Below, in pieces: positions 39,544 to 49,153 of a stretch of DNA of 64,000 nucleotides. Under the pieces are notes generated by a model, which did not search any database, was not told where the DNA came from, and saw only the letters and a program-made list of their open reading frames with translations. The stretch is from assembly GCF_036231905.1 (NCBI RefSeq), contig NZ_JAZARE010000001.1, positions 558,001 to 622,000 on the forward strand, read 5' to 3'. The stretch's first letter is position 1. Each line of letters starts with the position of its first letter. The DNA is from CAMLIZ01 sp036231905 (GTDB taxonomy: Bacteria > Pseudomonadota > Gammaproteobacteria > Burkholderiales > Burkholderiaceae_C). The position numbers and the translations under genes were made by a program.

Positions 39544-41661
39544 ATGAGCTCCCCCACCACCTCCGGCCTCGAGATCCGCGCACGGTCCCGCTCGCTGCGT
39601 GATGCGGTGGAGCTGGTCTCGTCGATGCGCTTCGCGATCTCGCTGCTCACGCTGATCTGCATCGCCTCGGTGATCGGCACGGTGGTGAAGCAGCATGACC
39701 CGCTGAACAACTACGTCAACCAGTTCGGCCCCTTCTGGGCCAGCGTGTACGACGCGGTGGGCATCTACACGGTCTACAGCGCGAGCTGGTTCCTGCTGAT
39801 CCTGGGCTGCCTGGTGCTGTCCACCAGCCTGTGCATCGCGCGCAACACGCCGAAGATCATCAACGACCTCAAGGCCTACAAGGAAAGCGTGCGCGAGCAG
39901 GCGCTGCAGTCCTTCCACCACAAGGCGCAGGGCGAGCTGGCTGAGAGCCGCGAGGCCGCGATGGCGCGCCTGTCCGGCCTGCTGGGCCGCGCCGGCTGGA
40001 AGGCCAAGGCACAGGTGCGCGACAACGGCACGATGATCGCCGCGCGCAAGGGCATGGCCAACAAGATCGGCTACCTGTCGGCGCATTCGGCGATCGTGCT
40101 CATCTGCCTGGGCGGCCTGTTCGACGGCGACCTGGTGGTGCGGGCGCAGATGGCGTTGCTGGGCAAGAGCGTGTACACCGGCGGCGGCTTCATCAAGGAC
40201 GTGCAGCCGCAGCACCGCCTCTCCACCGCCAACCCCACCTTCCGCGCCAACCTGTCGGTGCCCGAAGGCGCGCGCGCGGGCACGGCGGTGATCAACATGT
40301 CCGACGGCGTGGTGCTGCAGGACCTGCCCTTCGACGTGGAGCTGAAGAAGTTCATCGTCGAGTACTACGACACCGGCATGCCGAAGCTCTTTGCGAGCAA
40401 CATCGTCATCCATGACCGGGAGACCGGCCATGCCACGCCGGCCACCGTGAAGGTGAACGAGCCGGTGTTCCACCGCGGCGTGGCCATCTACCAGAGCAGC
40501 TTCGACGACGGCGGCTCCTGGGTGAAGCTGCATGCGGTGCCGATGAACGGCGCCGGCGAGCCCTTCGACGTGGAAGGCCGCATCGGCGGCAGCACCACGC
40601 TGAGCAAGGGCAGCGAGAAGGTGGCCCTGGAATTCGCCGGCCTGCGTGTGATCAACGTCGAGAACCTCGGCGGCCCGGCGCAGGCGAGCGGCACCGACGT
40701 GCGCAAGGTGGACCTGGCCAGCTCGCTGCAGAAGCACCTGGGCTCCGGCGCGAAGGGCGATGCCGAGAAGACGCTGCACAACGTGGGCCCGTCGGTGAGC
40801 TACCGCCTGCGCGACCCGGCGGGCCAGGCGCGCGAGTTCAACAACTACATGCTGCCGGTGGAGCTGGAAGGCCAGCGTGTGCTGCTGGCCGGCGTGCGCG
40901 ACAACCCCGACCAGAACTTCCGCTATCTCCGAATCCCGGTCGACGACAAGGACTCGATCGACACCTGGGCCCGCCTGCGTGCCGCCCTGGCGGACCCGGC
41001 CCGGCGTGAGATGGCGGCGCGCCGCTATGTGTCGCTGGCCACGCCGCCGGACAAGCCCGAGATCGCGCCGCAGCTGTTCACCACCGCCCACCGGGTGCTG
41101 GCACTGTTTGCCGGCGCCGAGCCGGCCAAGCAGGGCCAGCCGGCCACCGGCGGCCTGCAGGCGCTGGCCGACTTCATCGAAGGCAGCGTGCCCGCCGCCG
41201 ACCGGCCGCGCATCTCCGAGGTGCTGCTGCGCATCCTGAACGGGGCACTGTTCGAGCTGACCAACCTGTCGCGCGAGCAGGCCAACCTGCCGCGCCTGGC
41301 GCCCAGCGAAAGGACGCAGCTGTTCATGACCCAGGCGGTGGTGTCGCTGTCGGACAGCTTCTTCTACCCGGCGCCGGTGCTGCTGCAGCTGGCCGATTTC
41401 AAGCAGGTGCAGGCCAGCGTGTTCCAGGTGGCGCGTGCACCGGGCAAGACACTGGTGTACCTTGGCGCGGTATTGCTCATCGTGGGGGTGTTCGCCATGC
41501 TGTACATCCGGGAACGCCGGGTGTGGATCTGGCTCCAAGAGGAGCCGGGCGGGCAGCGCACCCGGGCGACCGTCGCCCTGTCCACCACCCGCCGCACGCT
41601 GGACTCGGACGCCGAGTTCGACCAGTTGACGAAAGCCATCCTGCAGGAGGGCACCGCATGA
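39544..41661 (+). CDS. resB: ResB/CcsB cytochrome c biogenesis protein
   Basis: A 705-residue System II cytochrome c synthase subunit. Helices near 28-50 (FAISLLTLICIASVIGTVVK), 78-98 (SASWFLLILGCLVLSTSLC) and 177-195, then a large periplasmic domain (about 200-630), then a last helix near 635-655 (TLVYLGAVLLIVGVFAMLYI). The motifs VVKQHDPLNNYVNQFGPFW and IARNTPKI are typical. It works with CcsA to carry heme out and join it to CXXCH proteins such as the cytochrome c4 upstream. Its stop overlaps the ccsA start (ATGA). Confidence 0.95.
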   Translation: MSSPTTSGLEIRARSRSLRDAVELVSSMRFAISLLTLICIASVIGTVVKQHDPLNNYVNQFGPFWASVYDAVGIYTVYSASWFLLILGCLVLSTSLCIARNTPKIINDLKAYKESVREQALQSFHHKAQGELAESREAAMARLSGLLGRAGWKAKAQVRDNGTMIAARKGMANKIGYLSAHSAIVLICLGGLFDGDLVVRAQMALLGKSVYTGGGFIKDVQPQHRLSTANPTFRANLSVPEGARAGTAVINMSDGVVLQDLPFDVELKKFIVEYYDTGMPKLFASNIVIHDRETGHATPATVKVNEPVFHRGVAIYQSSFDDGGSWVKLHAVPMNGAGEPFDVEGRIGGSTTLSKGSEKVALEFAGLRVINVENLGGPAQASGTDVRKVDLASSLQKHLGSGAKGDAEKTLHNVGPSVSYRLRDPAGQAREFNNYMLPVELEGQRVLLAGVRDNPDQNFRYLRIPVDDKDSIDTWARLRAALADPARREMAARRYVSLATPPDKPEIAPQLFTTAHRVLALFAGAEPAKQGQPATGGLQALADFIEGSVPAADRPRISEVLLRILNGALFELTNLSREQANLPRLAPSERTQLFMTQAVVSLSDSFFYPAPVLLQLADFKQVQASVFQVARAPGKTLVYLGAVLLIVGVFAMLYIRERRVWIWLQEEPGGQRTRATVALSTTRRTLDSDAEFDQLTKAILQEGTA

Positions 41662-43022
41662 CCACCAGCACCACGACGATGACCATGGGCCGAGCCGGCC
41701 TGTTCCAGGGCCGCAGCCTGTTCGACTGGCTGTACGCGCTGGCGGTGGTGCTGGGCGCGGGTTATGCCTTCCAGCGCTATGGCGCCTCGATGGACGTGTA
41801 CGAAAAAGGCATCCTCGCGGGCGCGGCGCCGGCGCTGATCGCGCTGGGCTGGTTCTGGGGCTCGCTGCGGGTGCTGGCCCTGGCGGTGGGTGGCAGCGCC
41901 TTGCTGGCGATCAGCCTGTACAGCCGGGTGACCGACGGTTTCGGCGCCGACTTAGGCGCCGGCGAGAAGCTGTTCCTGCTGAAGTACTTCCTCGCCAGCC
42001 AGAGCGCGATTCTCTGGATGGGCGTGCTGTTCCTGATGAGCACGGTGTTCTACTGGATCGGCTTCTTCGCGCCGGTGCCCGCCGGCGGCACGGCAGCCGC
42101 CGACAACACCGCCCAGCGCCTGGGCTCACGCATCGCCTGGGCCGGCGTGTTCTTTGCGCTGACGGGCACCCTGGTGCGCTGGTACGAAAGCCACCAGATC
42201 GGGCCGGACATCGGCCACATCCCGGTGAGCAACCTGTTCGAGGTGTTCGTCCTCTTCTGCTGGCTCACCACCACCTTCTACCTCTACTTCGAGCAGCACT
42301 ACCGCACCAAGGCGCTGGGCGCCTTCGTGATGCTGGTGGTGAGCGCCGCAGTGGGCTTCCTCGCCTGGTACAACTTCGAGCGCGGCGCGCAGGAGATCCA
42401 GCCGCTGGTGCCAGCGCTGCAGAGCTGGTGGATGAAGCTGCACGTGCCGGCCAACTTCATCGGCTACGGCACCTTCGCGCTGGCTGCGATGGTGGCGTTT
42501 GCCTTCCTGGTGAAGCAGCATGCCGCCGAAGGCCGCTGGTGGAAGCTGGCACCGCTGTGGCTGCTGGGCGTCGTGCTGTGCTTCGAGCCGCTGGTGTTCC
42601 GCAAGGGCGCGACCAACAGCACCAGTTACTGGGCGGTGTACTTCGGCATCAGCGCCCTCATCGTGGCGGGCATAATCGCCTTGCGCGGCCGCATCGCCGC
42701 CCGCCTGCCGGCCTTCGAGGTGCTGGACGACGTGATGTACAAGTCCATCGCGGTCGGTTTTGCCTTCTTCACCATCGCCACCATCCTGGGCGCCTTCTGG
42801 GCGGCCGAGGCCTGGGGCGGTTACTGGAGCTGGGACCCGAAGGAAACCTGGGCCCTGATCGTGTGGCTGAACTACGCCGCCTGGCTGCACATGCGGCTGA
42901 TGAAGGGCCTGCGCGGCGCCGCATCGGCATGGTGGGCGCTCACTGGCCTGGCCGTGACATCGTTCGCGTTCCTGGGCGTCAACATGTTCCTGACCGGCCT
43001 GCACTCCTACGGCGAGTTGTGA
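41658..43022 (+). CDS. ccsA: CcsA/ResC cytochrome c biogenesis protein
   Basis: A 454-residue polytopic protein starting at the ATGA overlap with resB. It contains the heme-binding WWD motif WGGYWSWDPKETWALIVW (near 385-402) flanked by helices, and conserved histidines (for example in WWMKLHVPANFIGYG near 257-271 and AWLHMRL near 407-413) that ligate heme. Helices are spread over the whole length. With ResB it forms the System II heme exporter and lyase. The N-terminal 15 residues are Thr/Met-rich and not conserved; a later start is possible but the overlap supports this one. Confidence 0.96.
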   Translation: MTTSTTTMTMGRAGLFQGRSLFDWLYALAVVLGAGYAFQRYGASMDVYEKGILAGAAPALIALGWFWGSLRVLALAVGGSALLAISLYSRVTDGFGADLGAGEKLFLLKYFLASQSAILWMGVLFLMSTVFYWIGFFAPVPAGGTAAADNTAQRLGSRIAWAGVFFALTGTLVRWYESHQIGPDIGHIPVSNLFEVFVLFCWLTTTFYLYFEQHYRTKALGAFVMLVVSAAVGFLAWYNFERGAQEIQPLVPALQSWWMKLHVPANFIGYGTFALAAMVAFAFLVKQHAAEGRWWKLAPLWLLGVVLCFEPLVFRKGATNSTSYWAVYFGISALIVAGIIALRGRIAARLPAFEVLDDVMYKSIAVGFAFFTIATILGAFWAAEAWGGYWSWDPKETWALIVWLNYAAWLHMRLMKGLRGAASAWWALTGLAVTSFAFLGVNMFLTGLHSYGEL

Positions 43023-43051
43023 CCGCGGGCAACGCAGGGCTATAGTCGGCC

Positions 43052-43417
43052 ATGCCCTTCGTCCGCCGCTCCGCCTCGGGTCAGATCGACAGCCTGCATC
43101 GCCACCAGAGCGATGACGCCCGCGAGTTCATGGCGGACGACCACCCGGACGTCCTCGCCTTCCTGGGCGTGACGCCGCCGCGGCGCGAGGACTTCGACCG
43201 CCTGGATGCGGACTTCGTGCGCGTGATCGAGGACGTGATCGACACGCTGATCGTCAAGAACGTCATCAACATCACCGATCTGCCGGCGGAGGCGCAGGCG
43301 AAGCTGTTTGCGCGCAAGAGCTTCCGGGAGCGGATCACGAAGAATTCGTTGCGCCTGTTCGGCGATTCGGGGTTTGCCGATGTCGTCGATGACACCGGGT
43401 TTGCGGATCTGCGCTGA
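43052..43417 (+). CDS. conserved hypothetical protein next to ccsA
   Basis: A 121-residue soluble protein, acidic in the middle and basic at the start (MPFVRRSASGQIDSLHRH). Typical features are DHPDVLAFLGVTPPRRED, IEDVIDTLIVKNVINITDLP and FARKSFRERITKNSLRLFG. I recognise it as a small protein conserved in Burkholderiales beside cytochrome c maturation genes, sometimes labelled tryptophan synthase beta-like; I see nothing that supports the enzyme name. It is 29 bases after ccsA and probably in the same operon. The long palindrome begins at its stop codon. Confidence 0.8.
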   Translation: MPFVRRSASGQIDSLHRHQSDDAREFMADDHPDVLAFLGVTPPRREDFDRLDADFVRVIEDVIDTLIVKNVINITDLPAEAQAKLFARKSFRERITKNSLRLFGDSGFADVVDDTGFADLR

Positions 43418-44010
43418 GGGGCTTTGTTTGGTTCCTGGCCTTCGGCCTTGGGCGGTATCTGGCCACTCGTGTGCAGCCCGCGGGTCGCGCCCCGCCGGCG
43501 GTCACTTTCTTCACTGGCATGAAGAAAGTAACCAAAGAAGGTGCCTCCGAATACCAACATCCGATCAGGTTCGCTGACACCGAATCGGGGCCCGGTTTTC
43601 GGGGAGCACGCTGACATTGCCGCAGACCCGAGGCCACTTCGCACCTGCCAGGCACATCGACCCGACCTGTCACTCGACCACGAACCAGCCTCCGCATGCC
43701 ATGTCCGAGCGAGCGCAGCGAAGCGCCCGCACACGGAGGCTGGAAAGCGGTCCAGCGCGCGCTGCACACAAGCCAAGGCACTTGCCACAAGTGGCCTCTG
43801 GTCTCTGCCGACCGAGCGGGCCTCCAGAGAACCGGGCCCCCTACCGGCGTGAGGGAGCGAAATCGGATGTTCGGTTTTCCAAGGCTCTTCTCTTGGTGAC
43901 TTCTCTTGAGCCAGCAAGAGAAGTGACCGTCGGCCGGGCGCGACCGGCGGGCTGCACGCGAGTGGCCAGAAACCCACCCGGCCGACAGGCCAAGAAACAA
44001 CCCCACGGCA
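43418..44010. repeat. near-palindrome of about 590 bp in a gene-free stretch
   Basis: The whole gap between the small conserved gene and msrP is one imperfect inverted repeat. Matching segments share a single axis at 43714: GGCCACTCG (43461) with CGAGTGGCC (43959); GAGGCCACTT (43630) with AAGTGGCCTC (43789); CCAGCCTCCG (43685) with CGGAGGCTGG (43734). Outer parts also match (TTTGTTTGG with the reverse of TTCTTGGC near 43990). Arms are roughly 75-85% identical by eye. Long open frames on both strands here are products of this symmetry and base composition; I see no gene. It could be a dispersed repeat, a structured RNA, or a remnant mobile element. Confidence 0.85.
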
Positions 44011-44088
44011 TCCGCCCAAAGGAACCCCGCGTAAGGTAACAACGTCGAACCCGACTGACAGTTCAAGTCAGCCCCAACGGAGCCCCGC

Positions 44089-45072
<984 letters not shown>

Positions 45073-45093
45073 AAATGAGCTACCCCCCGAGCG

Positions 45094-45170
45094 CCTCCGG
45101 CGCTCCCCCCTGGCAGGGGGGCGCTGCCAGCGGCCCGGCGGAGCCGGATCCGCGGCAGCCGCTGGGCTTC
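45094..45170 (+). repeat. REP-like double hairpin between msrP and msrQ
   Basis: Two inverted repeats in a row: GCGC-T-CCCCCC with GGGGGGCGC (45100-45124), and CCAGCGGC (45127) with GCCGCTGG (45158). The extremely GC-rich, Pro/Gly-coding block separates msrP and msrQ by 139 bases, although these genes are normally tightly coupled. It looks like an inserted extragenic palindrome. A 49-codon frame through it (45075-45224) is not convincing. Confidence 0.6.
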
Positions 45171-45211
45171 GCGGGTGGCATGCGAAGGGCACCCCGCGTG
45201 CTGGTCGAGGA

Positions 45212-45847
45212 ATGTCTGCATTGAGAAAAACGCTGCTGCTGCACCCGGCCGCCAAGCCGGTGCTGTTTGCGCTATGCCTGCTGCCGCTGGCGTGGCTGGT
45301 CTATGCGGCCATCGCCGACCAGCTGGGCGCCAACCCGGCGGAGGCGCTGATCCGCCGCACCGGTGACTGGACCTTGCGCGGCCTGTGCCTCACGCTGGCC
45401 ATCACGCCGCTGCGCCAGTGGACCGGCCTGCACGCACTGGCACGCTTGCGGCGCATGCTGGGCCTGTTCACCTTCTTCTACGGCTGCCTGCATTTCACCT
45501 GCTACAGCTGGCTGGACCAGGGCTTCGAGCTCGATGTGATCGCGCGCGACATCGCCAAACGGCCGTTCATCCTGGTGGGCTTTTCCGCCTGGCTGCTGAT
45601 GGTTCCGCTGGCGGCCACCTCCTTCAACCGGGCCATCAAGGCGCTGGGGCCCCAGCGCTGGCAGGCGCTGCACCGGGCGGTGTATGGCACCGCGCTGCTG
45701 GCCCTGCTGCACTTCTTCTGGATGCGGGCGGCCAAGCACAACTTTGCCGAGTGGTCGGTGTATGCCGCGGTGCTGGGGGTGCTGCTCGGCTGGCGTGCCT
45801 GGCGCGCCTGGGCGCCCTCTGGCCGCCGCCCGGCGCGCGCCGCCTGA
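45212..45847 (+). CDS. msrQ: MsrQ, heme-binding membrane subunit
   Basis: A 211-residue polytopic cytochrome b-like protein (formerly YedZ). About six helices; conserved motifs RRTGDWTLRGLCLTLAITPL (about 48-67), RRMLGLFTFFYGCLHFTCY (about 79-97) and ALHRAVYGTALLALLHFFW (about 150-168) with the heme-ligating histidines. It passes quinol electrons across the membrane to MsrP. The ATG at 45212 has a GAGG site. It should be co-transcribed with msrP despite the repeat between them. Confidence 0.95.
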   Translation: MSALRKTLLLHPAAKPVLFALCLLPLAWLVYAAIADQLGANPAEALIRRTGDWTLRGLCLTLAITPLRQWTGLHALARLRRMLGLFTFFYGCLHFTCYSWLDQGFELDVIARDIAKRPFILVGFSAWLLMVPLAATSFNRAIKALGPQRWQALHRAVYGTALLALLHFFWMRAAKHNFAEWSVYAAVLGVLLGWRAWRAWAPSGRRPARAA

Positions 45848-45930
45848 GGGCCGCAACGGCGCGCCAAGCGTGCACTGTGGCACCGTCCGGCGCGCCGGCA
45901 CCTGACATCGTGGAGCCAACGGCCTGCACA

Positions 45931-47640
45931 ATGACCCGCGTGGACCGCGACGCTGTGCCTCCTTCACCGGCAACACCGCCGCCCGATGCGGTCGCGGCGC
46001 TGCTGGCTGCCTCACGCGGGGCGCTGGCGAGTGCCGACCACCGCAGCGGCCTGGCCCAGGCCCAGCAGGCACGCGAGGCCCTCACGGCCGAAAGCGGCCT
46101 GCGGCTGGCGCAGGCACTTTCGCTCGAAGGGCAGCACCTGTGGCGCCTGGGCCGCTTCGAAGACGCCGTGGTGGCCGCCCGCGAGGCGCTGCACCTGTGG
46201 CAGGAGGTGGGCGACCCGGCCGGCCATGCCGATGCGCTGTGCCTGCTGGCAGTGAGCTACACCGAGCTCGGCCTGCATGAAGAGGGGCTGAAGAGCGCCA
46301 CCGCGGCGTTCGAGCTGGCGCGTGCCCACGGCCTGCAGCGCGAAACCACGCTGGCGCTCAACCGCATCGGCGTGTGCCACGAGCGCCTGGGCGACCCCGA
46401 CCAGGGCGAGCGCTTCCTGCTGCAGGCGCTGTCGCGGGCGCGCGAGCAGCGCAGCTTCGACGACACGGTGCAGGCGCTCAACAACCTGATGGCCAACACG
46501 CTGGGCGCCTATCACCTGCACTCGCGCCGCGGCGACCCCGAGGTGGCGCACCAGGCGCTGCAGCGCGCGCGCCAGTACGGCGGCCAGGCGGTGGCGATGG
46601 CGCGGCGCGACGGCGACGTGTACCGGCGCATCGTCACCCAGGGCAACCTGGCGGAAGTGCTGGCGATCGCGGGCGATTTCGAGCAGGCCGGCGCCCTGCT
46701 GGACGATGCGGTGGCCGAAGCGCGCAGCCACGGCTATCGCGCGGTGGAGATGCGCAGCCGCCACAACCTGGGCGAGATGCGCCTGCTGCAGGGCCGGCAC
46801 GAGGAGGCCGTGCAGCTGCTGCACACGGTGCTGGACGACCTGCGCCGCGGCACCGACCACGAGACCACCCGCATGCGGGTGCATTCCGCGCTGTACCGGG
46901 CCTACAAGGCGCTGGGCCGCTTCGAGCCGGCGCTGGCGCACTGCGAGGCCTACTACGCGATCGAGATGCAGCGCTCGGCGTTGCAAGCGCAGGCCCAGGC
47001 GCGCCTGATGGTGAACCGGCTGGACATGGAGCATGCGCTGCAGATGGCCGACCGCGCGCTGATGGACGCCGCGCGCGAACGCATCAAGGCCAGCGAGCTG
47101 GAGGCGCAGAAGCGCGCATTGGAGGCGCACTCGCAGGCGCTGCACCGCGATGCCCACGAGGATGCGCTCACCGGGCTGCACAACCGCCGCCGCGCCGACC
47201 AGGCGCTGCCCCAGCTGATCGCGCAGGCGCGCGCCCAGGGCCAGCCGCTGCAGGTGGCCGTGATGGACGTGGACTGGTTCAAGGGCGTGAACGACCAATA
47301 CGGGCATGCGGTGGGCGACGAGGTGCTGCGCACGGTCGCGCAGATCCTGCAGGAGCGCCTGCGCACGCGGGACCTGGCCGCACGCCTGGGTGGCGAGGAG
47401 TTCCTGGTGGTGCTGGTGGATTCGCTGCCAGCCGCGGCGCTGGAGGTCTGTGAACGCCTGCGCGCCGCGGTGCAGCAGCATCCCTGGGATGAGCTCGCGC
47501 CAGGCTTGCAGGTGACCGTGAGCATCGGTCTGGCCGATGTGGGCGAAGCGGACGACGCCACCCAGGCGATGCAGCGTGCCGACGACGCGCTGTACCGCGC
47601 GAAAAACGAGGGCCGCAACCGGGTTTGTGCAGCGGCGTGA
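45931..47640 (+). CDS. TPR-repeat diguanylate cyclase
   Basis: A 569-residue soluble protein. Residues about 20-365 are six or more TPR-like helical repeats (LCLLAVSYTELGLHEEGLKS, ALNRIGVCHERLGDPDQGER, RSRHNLGEMRLLQGRHEEAV). A coiled-coil linker (about 370-405) leads to a GGDEF domain starting DALTGLHNRRRADQAL near 411. The active motif is GGEEF at 487-491, so it should make cyclic di-GMP, and an inhibitory I-site RTRD lies five residues before it. The TPR array probably senses a protein partner. The ATG at 45931 gives a normal N-terminus. Next to it is a small TPR-like gene. Confidence 0.92.
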   Translation: MTRVDRDAVPPSPATPPPDAVAALLAASRGALASADHRSGLAQAQQAREALTAESGLRLAQALSLEGQHLWRLGRFEDAVVAAREALHLWQEVGDPAGHADALCLLAVSYTELGLHEEGLKSATAAFELARAHGLQRETTLALNRIGVCHERLGDPDQGERFLLQALSRAREQRSFDDTVQALNNLMANTLGAYHLHSRRGDPEVAHQALQRARQYGGQAVAMARRDGDVYRRIVTQGNLAEVLAIAGDFEQAGALLDDAVAEARSHGYRAVEMRSRHNLGEMRLLQGRHEEAVQLLHTVLDDLRRGTDHETTRMRVHSALYRAYKALGRFEPALAHCEAYYAIEMQRSALQAQAQARLMVNRLDMEHALQMADRALMDAARERIKASELEAQKRALEAHSQALHRDAHEDALTGLHNRRRADQALPQLIAQARAQGQPLQVAVMDVDWFKGVNDQYGHAVGDEVLRTVAQILQERLRTRDLAARLGGEEFLVVLVDSLPAAALEVCERLRAAVQQHPWDELAPGLQVTVSIGLADVGEADDATQAMQRADDALYRAKNEGRNRVCAAA

Positions 47641-47733
47641 TTTCCGCCACGCGCAGCGCCCCCGCGAACCAAGGGCGCGCCCCCGAGACGGGGGGCTTTC
47701 CGCAGGGGAGCCGGCGCCTAGCATGGGTCAACC

Positions 47734-48288
47734 ATGCAGACCCTTTCGCACCCCTCCCTGGCGCTGGTGGACGGCGCCGCACGCGACACGCTGACCCTGG
47801 CGCTGCGCACGCTGGAACTGGCCGAGCAGGCAGGCGCGGCGCCCACCGCCCGGCTGCAGGCCCTGGCCCTCGTGGCACGCGCCTATCGCGGCCTGGGCGC
47901 CTTGTCCCAGGCCGAGAGCTACCTGCAGCAGGCGCTGCGCTGGGCCGATTGCGTGGGCGGGGCGGACGCCGGCGTGGACCTGTTGTGCGAGCTGGCCGAG
48001 CTGGCGGTGCAACGGGCCGACGGCTGCATCGAGGACGACCCCGTGGCCGCCCGCCTGGCGCGCGAGCGCGCGCGCGACCTTTGCTTCGACGCCGCCGCCC
48101 GCGCCAGCCGCACCGCCGACGCGCAATGGGAAGTGCATGTGCTGCTGCGGGTGAGCGACGTGCTGGACCGCAGCGGCGACCGCCACGACGCCATCAGCCT
48201 GCAATGCCGCGCCCTGCAACTGCTGGTGCAGTACGAGTTGCCGATGCTGGACAACGCCGCGGCGGCGTTTGACCAGACGCTGATGTAA
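47734..48288 (+). CDS. small helical-repeat (TPR-like) protein
   Basis: A 184-residue all-helical, Ala/Leu-rich protein. Residues about 35-80 fit a TPR pair (LQALALVARAYRGLGALSQA, then YLQQALRWADCVGG); the later half repeats the pattern more weakly (VHVLLRVSDVLDRSGDRHDA). No signal or membrane segment. It resembles the TPR array of the diguanylate cyclase just upstream and may be a partner or a decayed copy of it. No known family is recognised. Confidence 0.6.
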   Translation: MQTLSHPSLALVDGAARDTLTLALRTLELAEQAGAAPTARLQALALVARAYRGLGALSQAESYLQQALRWADCVGGADAGVDLLCELAELAVQRADGCIEDDPVAARLARERARDLCFDAAARASRTADAQWEVHVLLRVSDVLDRSGDRHDAISLQCRALQLLVQYELPMLDNAAAAFDQTLM

Positions 48289-48295
48289 GGCGGGG

Positions 48296-49153
48296 TCAGC
48301 GGCCTCGCACGGGGTCGAACCACAGCTCCTTGCGCTCAGCAGGCGTCTCGGGAGTCAGCAGCGGGTTGCGAAGTTCGATCACGACACGCTCCTGCAATCG
48401 CGCCCGGCGCACGTGGTCGCCCCAGTATTCGAGAAACAGCCTCTCGAACGACTGGTCGGCAATCGCCGCTTCCAGCCCTTTGCGAATGTGCTCGGCGAGC
48501 TTCACGTTGCGCGGGCTGACGAAGAAGTAGGAGTCGTAGAAGTAGTGCAGTGCGACGCGCTGCTCGATGTCGAGCTTGTCGCGGTGCACCTGCTGCTCGT
48601 CCCAGATCTCCATCACGCTGCGGGGAAAGTAGTCGAAGCGCCCGTCGGCCAGCATCTCGAACAGGCCCGGGTAGGTGGACCCGGTTTTCACCTGGATGCC
48701 GTTGCCCTGCAGGATCTTCGTGTCCGGCCATTCGGCCCCTTGCGCGATGCGAATCGACGCCAGGTCTGCCTGGCGCGCAATGTGCGAGAAATGGCCCTGC
48801 TCCCCTTTGCGGATGAGGCCGATGCGCCATCCCAGAAGGCCCCGGTTGAGCGGAATGCGCACCGGCAGCAGCCGGCGCTCCCGCTCGGCCGACGTGGGTA
48901 TCGGGCCGACGTCGATGGTCCGGCCCGCCTCGAGCTCCAGCACCTGGCGCTCCTGGTTCATGCGCACCGAGGCATCCACCACCCGGTAGTCCCCGCCACT
49001 TTTCGAGAGCGCCAGTTCGAGCAGTTTGCGGGGATAGTCGTAGCGGCGGTCCCCGGCTGTCTCGCGCACCGGGTAGCGCACCAGTTCGACGGCCGCGATG
49101 CAGCCGTGCCATGCCAGCAAGGCGGCCAGTGAAAGGTGGACAAAGCGCATCAT
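48296..49153 (-). CDS. periplasmic solute-binding-like protein coupled to a histidine kinase
   Basis: A 285-residue exported protein with a signal peptide (about 1-21, LSLAALLAWHGCIAAV). The body has the type II periplasmic-binding fold (SBP_bac_3 kind): YPRKLLELALSKSGGDYRVV near 40, DVGPIPTSAERERRLLPVRI near 85, LQGNGIQVKTGSTYPGLFEM near 150, and YFFVSPRNVKLAEHIRKGLE near 223. Its ATG overlaps the kinase stop (TGATG), so the two are translated together. It has no permease partner here, which suggests it presents a ligand to the kinase rather than importing it. Ligand unknown. Confidence 0.82.
   Translation of the reverse strand: MMRFVHLSLAALLAWHGCIAAVELVRYPVRETAGDRRYDYPRKLLELALSKSGGDYRVVDASVRMNQERQVLELEAGRTIDVGPIPTSAERERRLLPVRIPLNRGLLGWRIGLIRKGEQGHFSHIARQADLASIRIAQGAEWPDTKILQGNGIQVKTGSTYPGLFEMLADGRFDYFPRSVMEIWDEQQVHRDKLDIEQRVALHYFYDSYFFVSPRNVKLAEHIRKGLEAAIADQSFERLFLEYWGDHVRRARLQERVVIELRNPLLTPETPAERKELWFDPVRGR

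Noticed and set aside
39520..41538. 672-codon minus-strand frame
   Set aside because: Antisense shadow of resB.
45075..45224. 49-codon frame between msrP and msrQ
   Set aside because: It lies in the REP-like repeat, is Pro/Gly/Ala-rich, and overlaps the msrQ start.
47680..47694. CCCCC-GAGAC-GGGGG hairpin as a terminator after the GGDEF gene
   Set aside because: Stem of five pairs and only three T afterwards; too weak to list as a feature.
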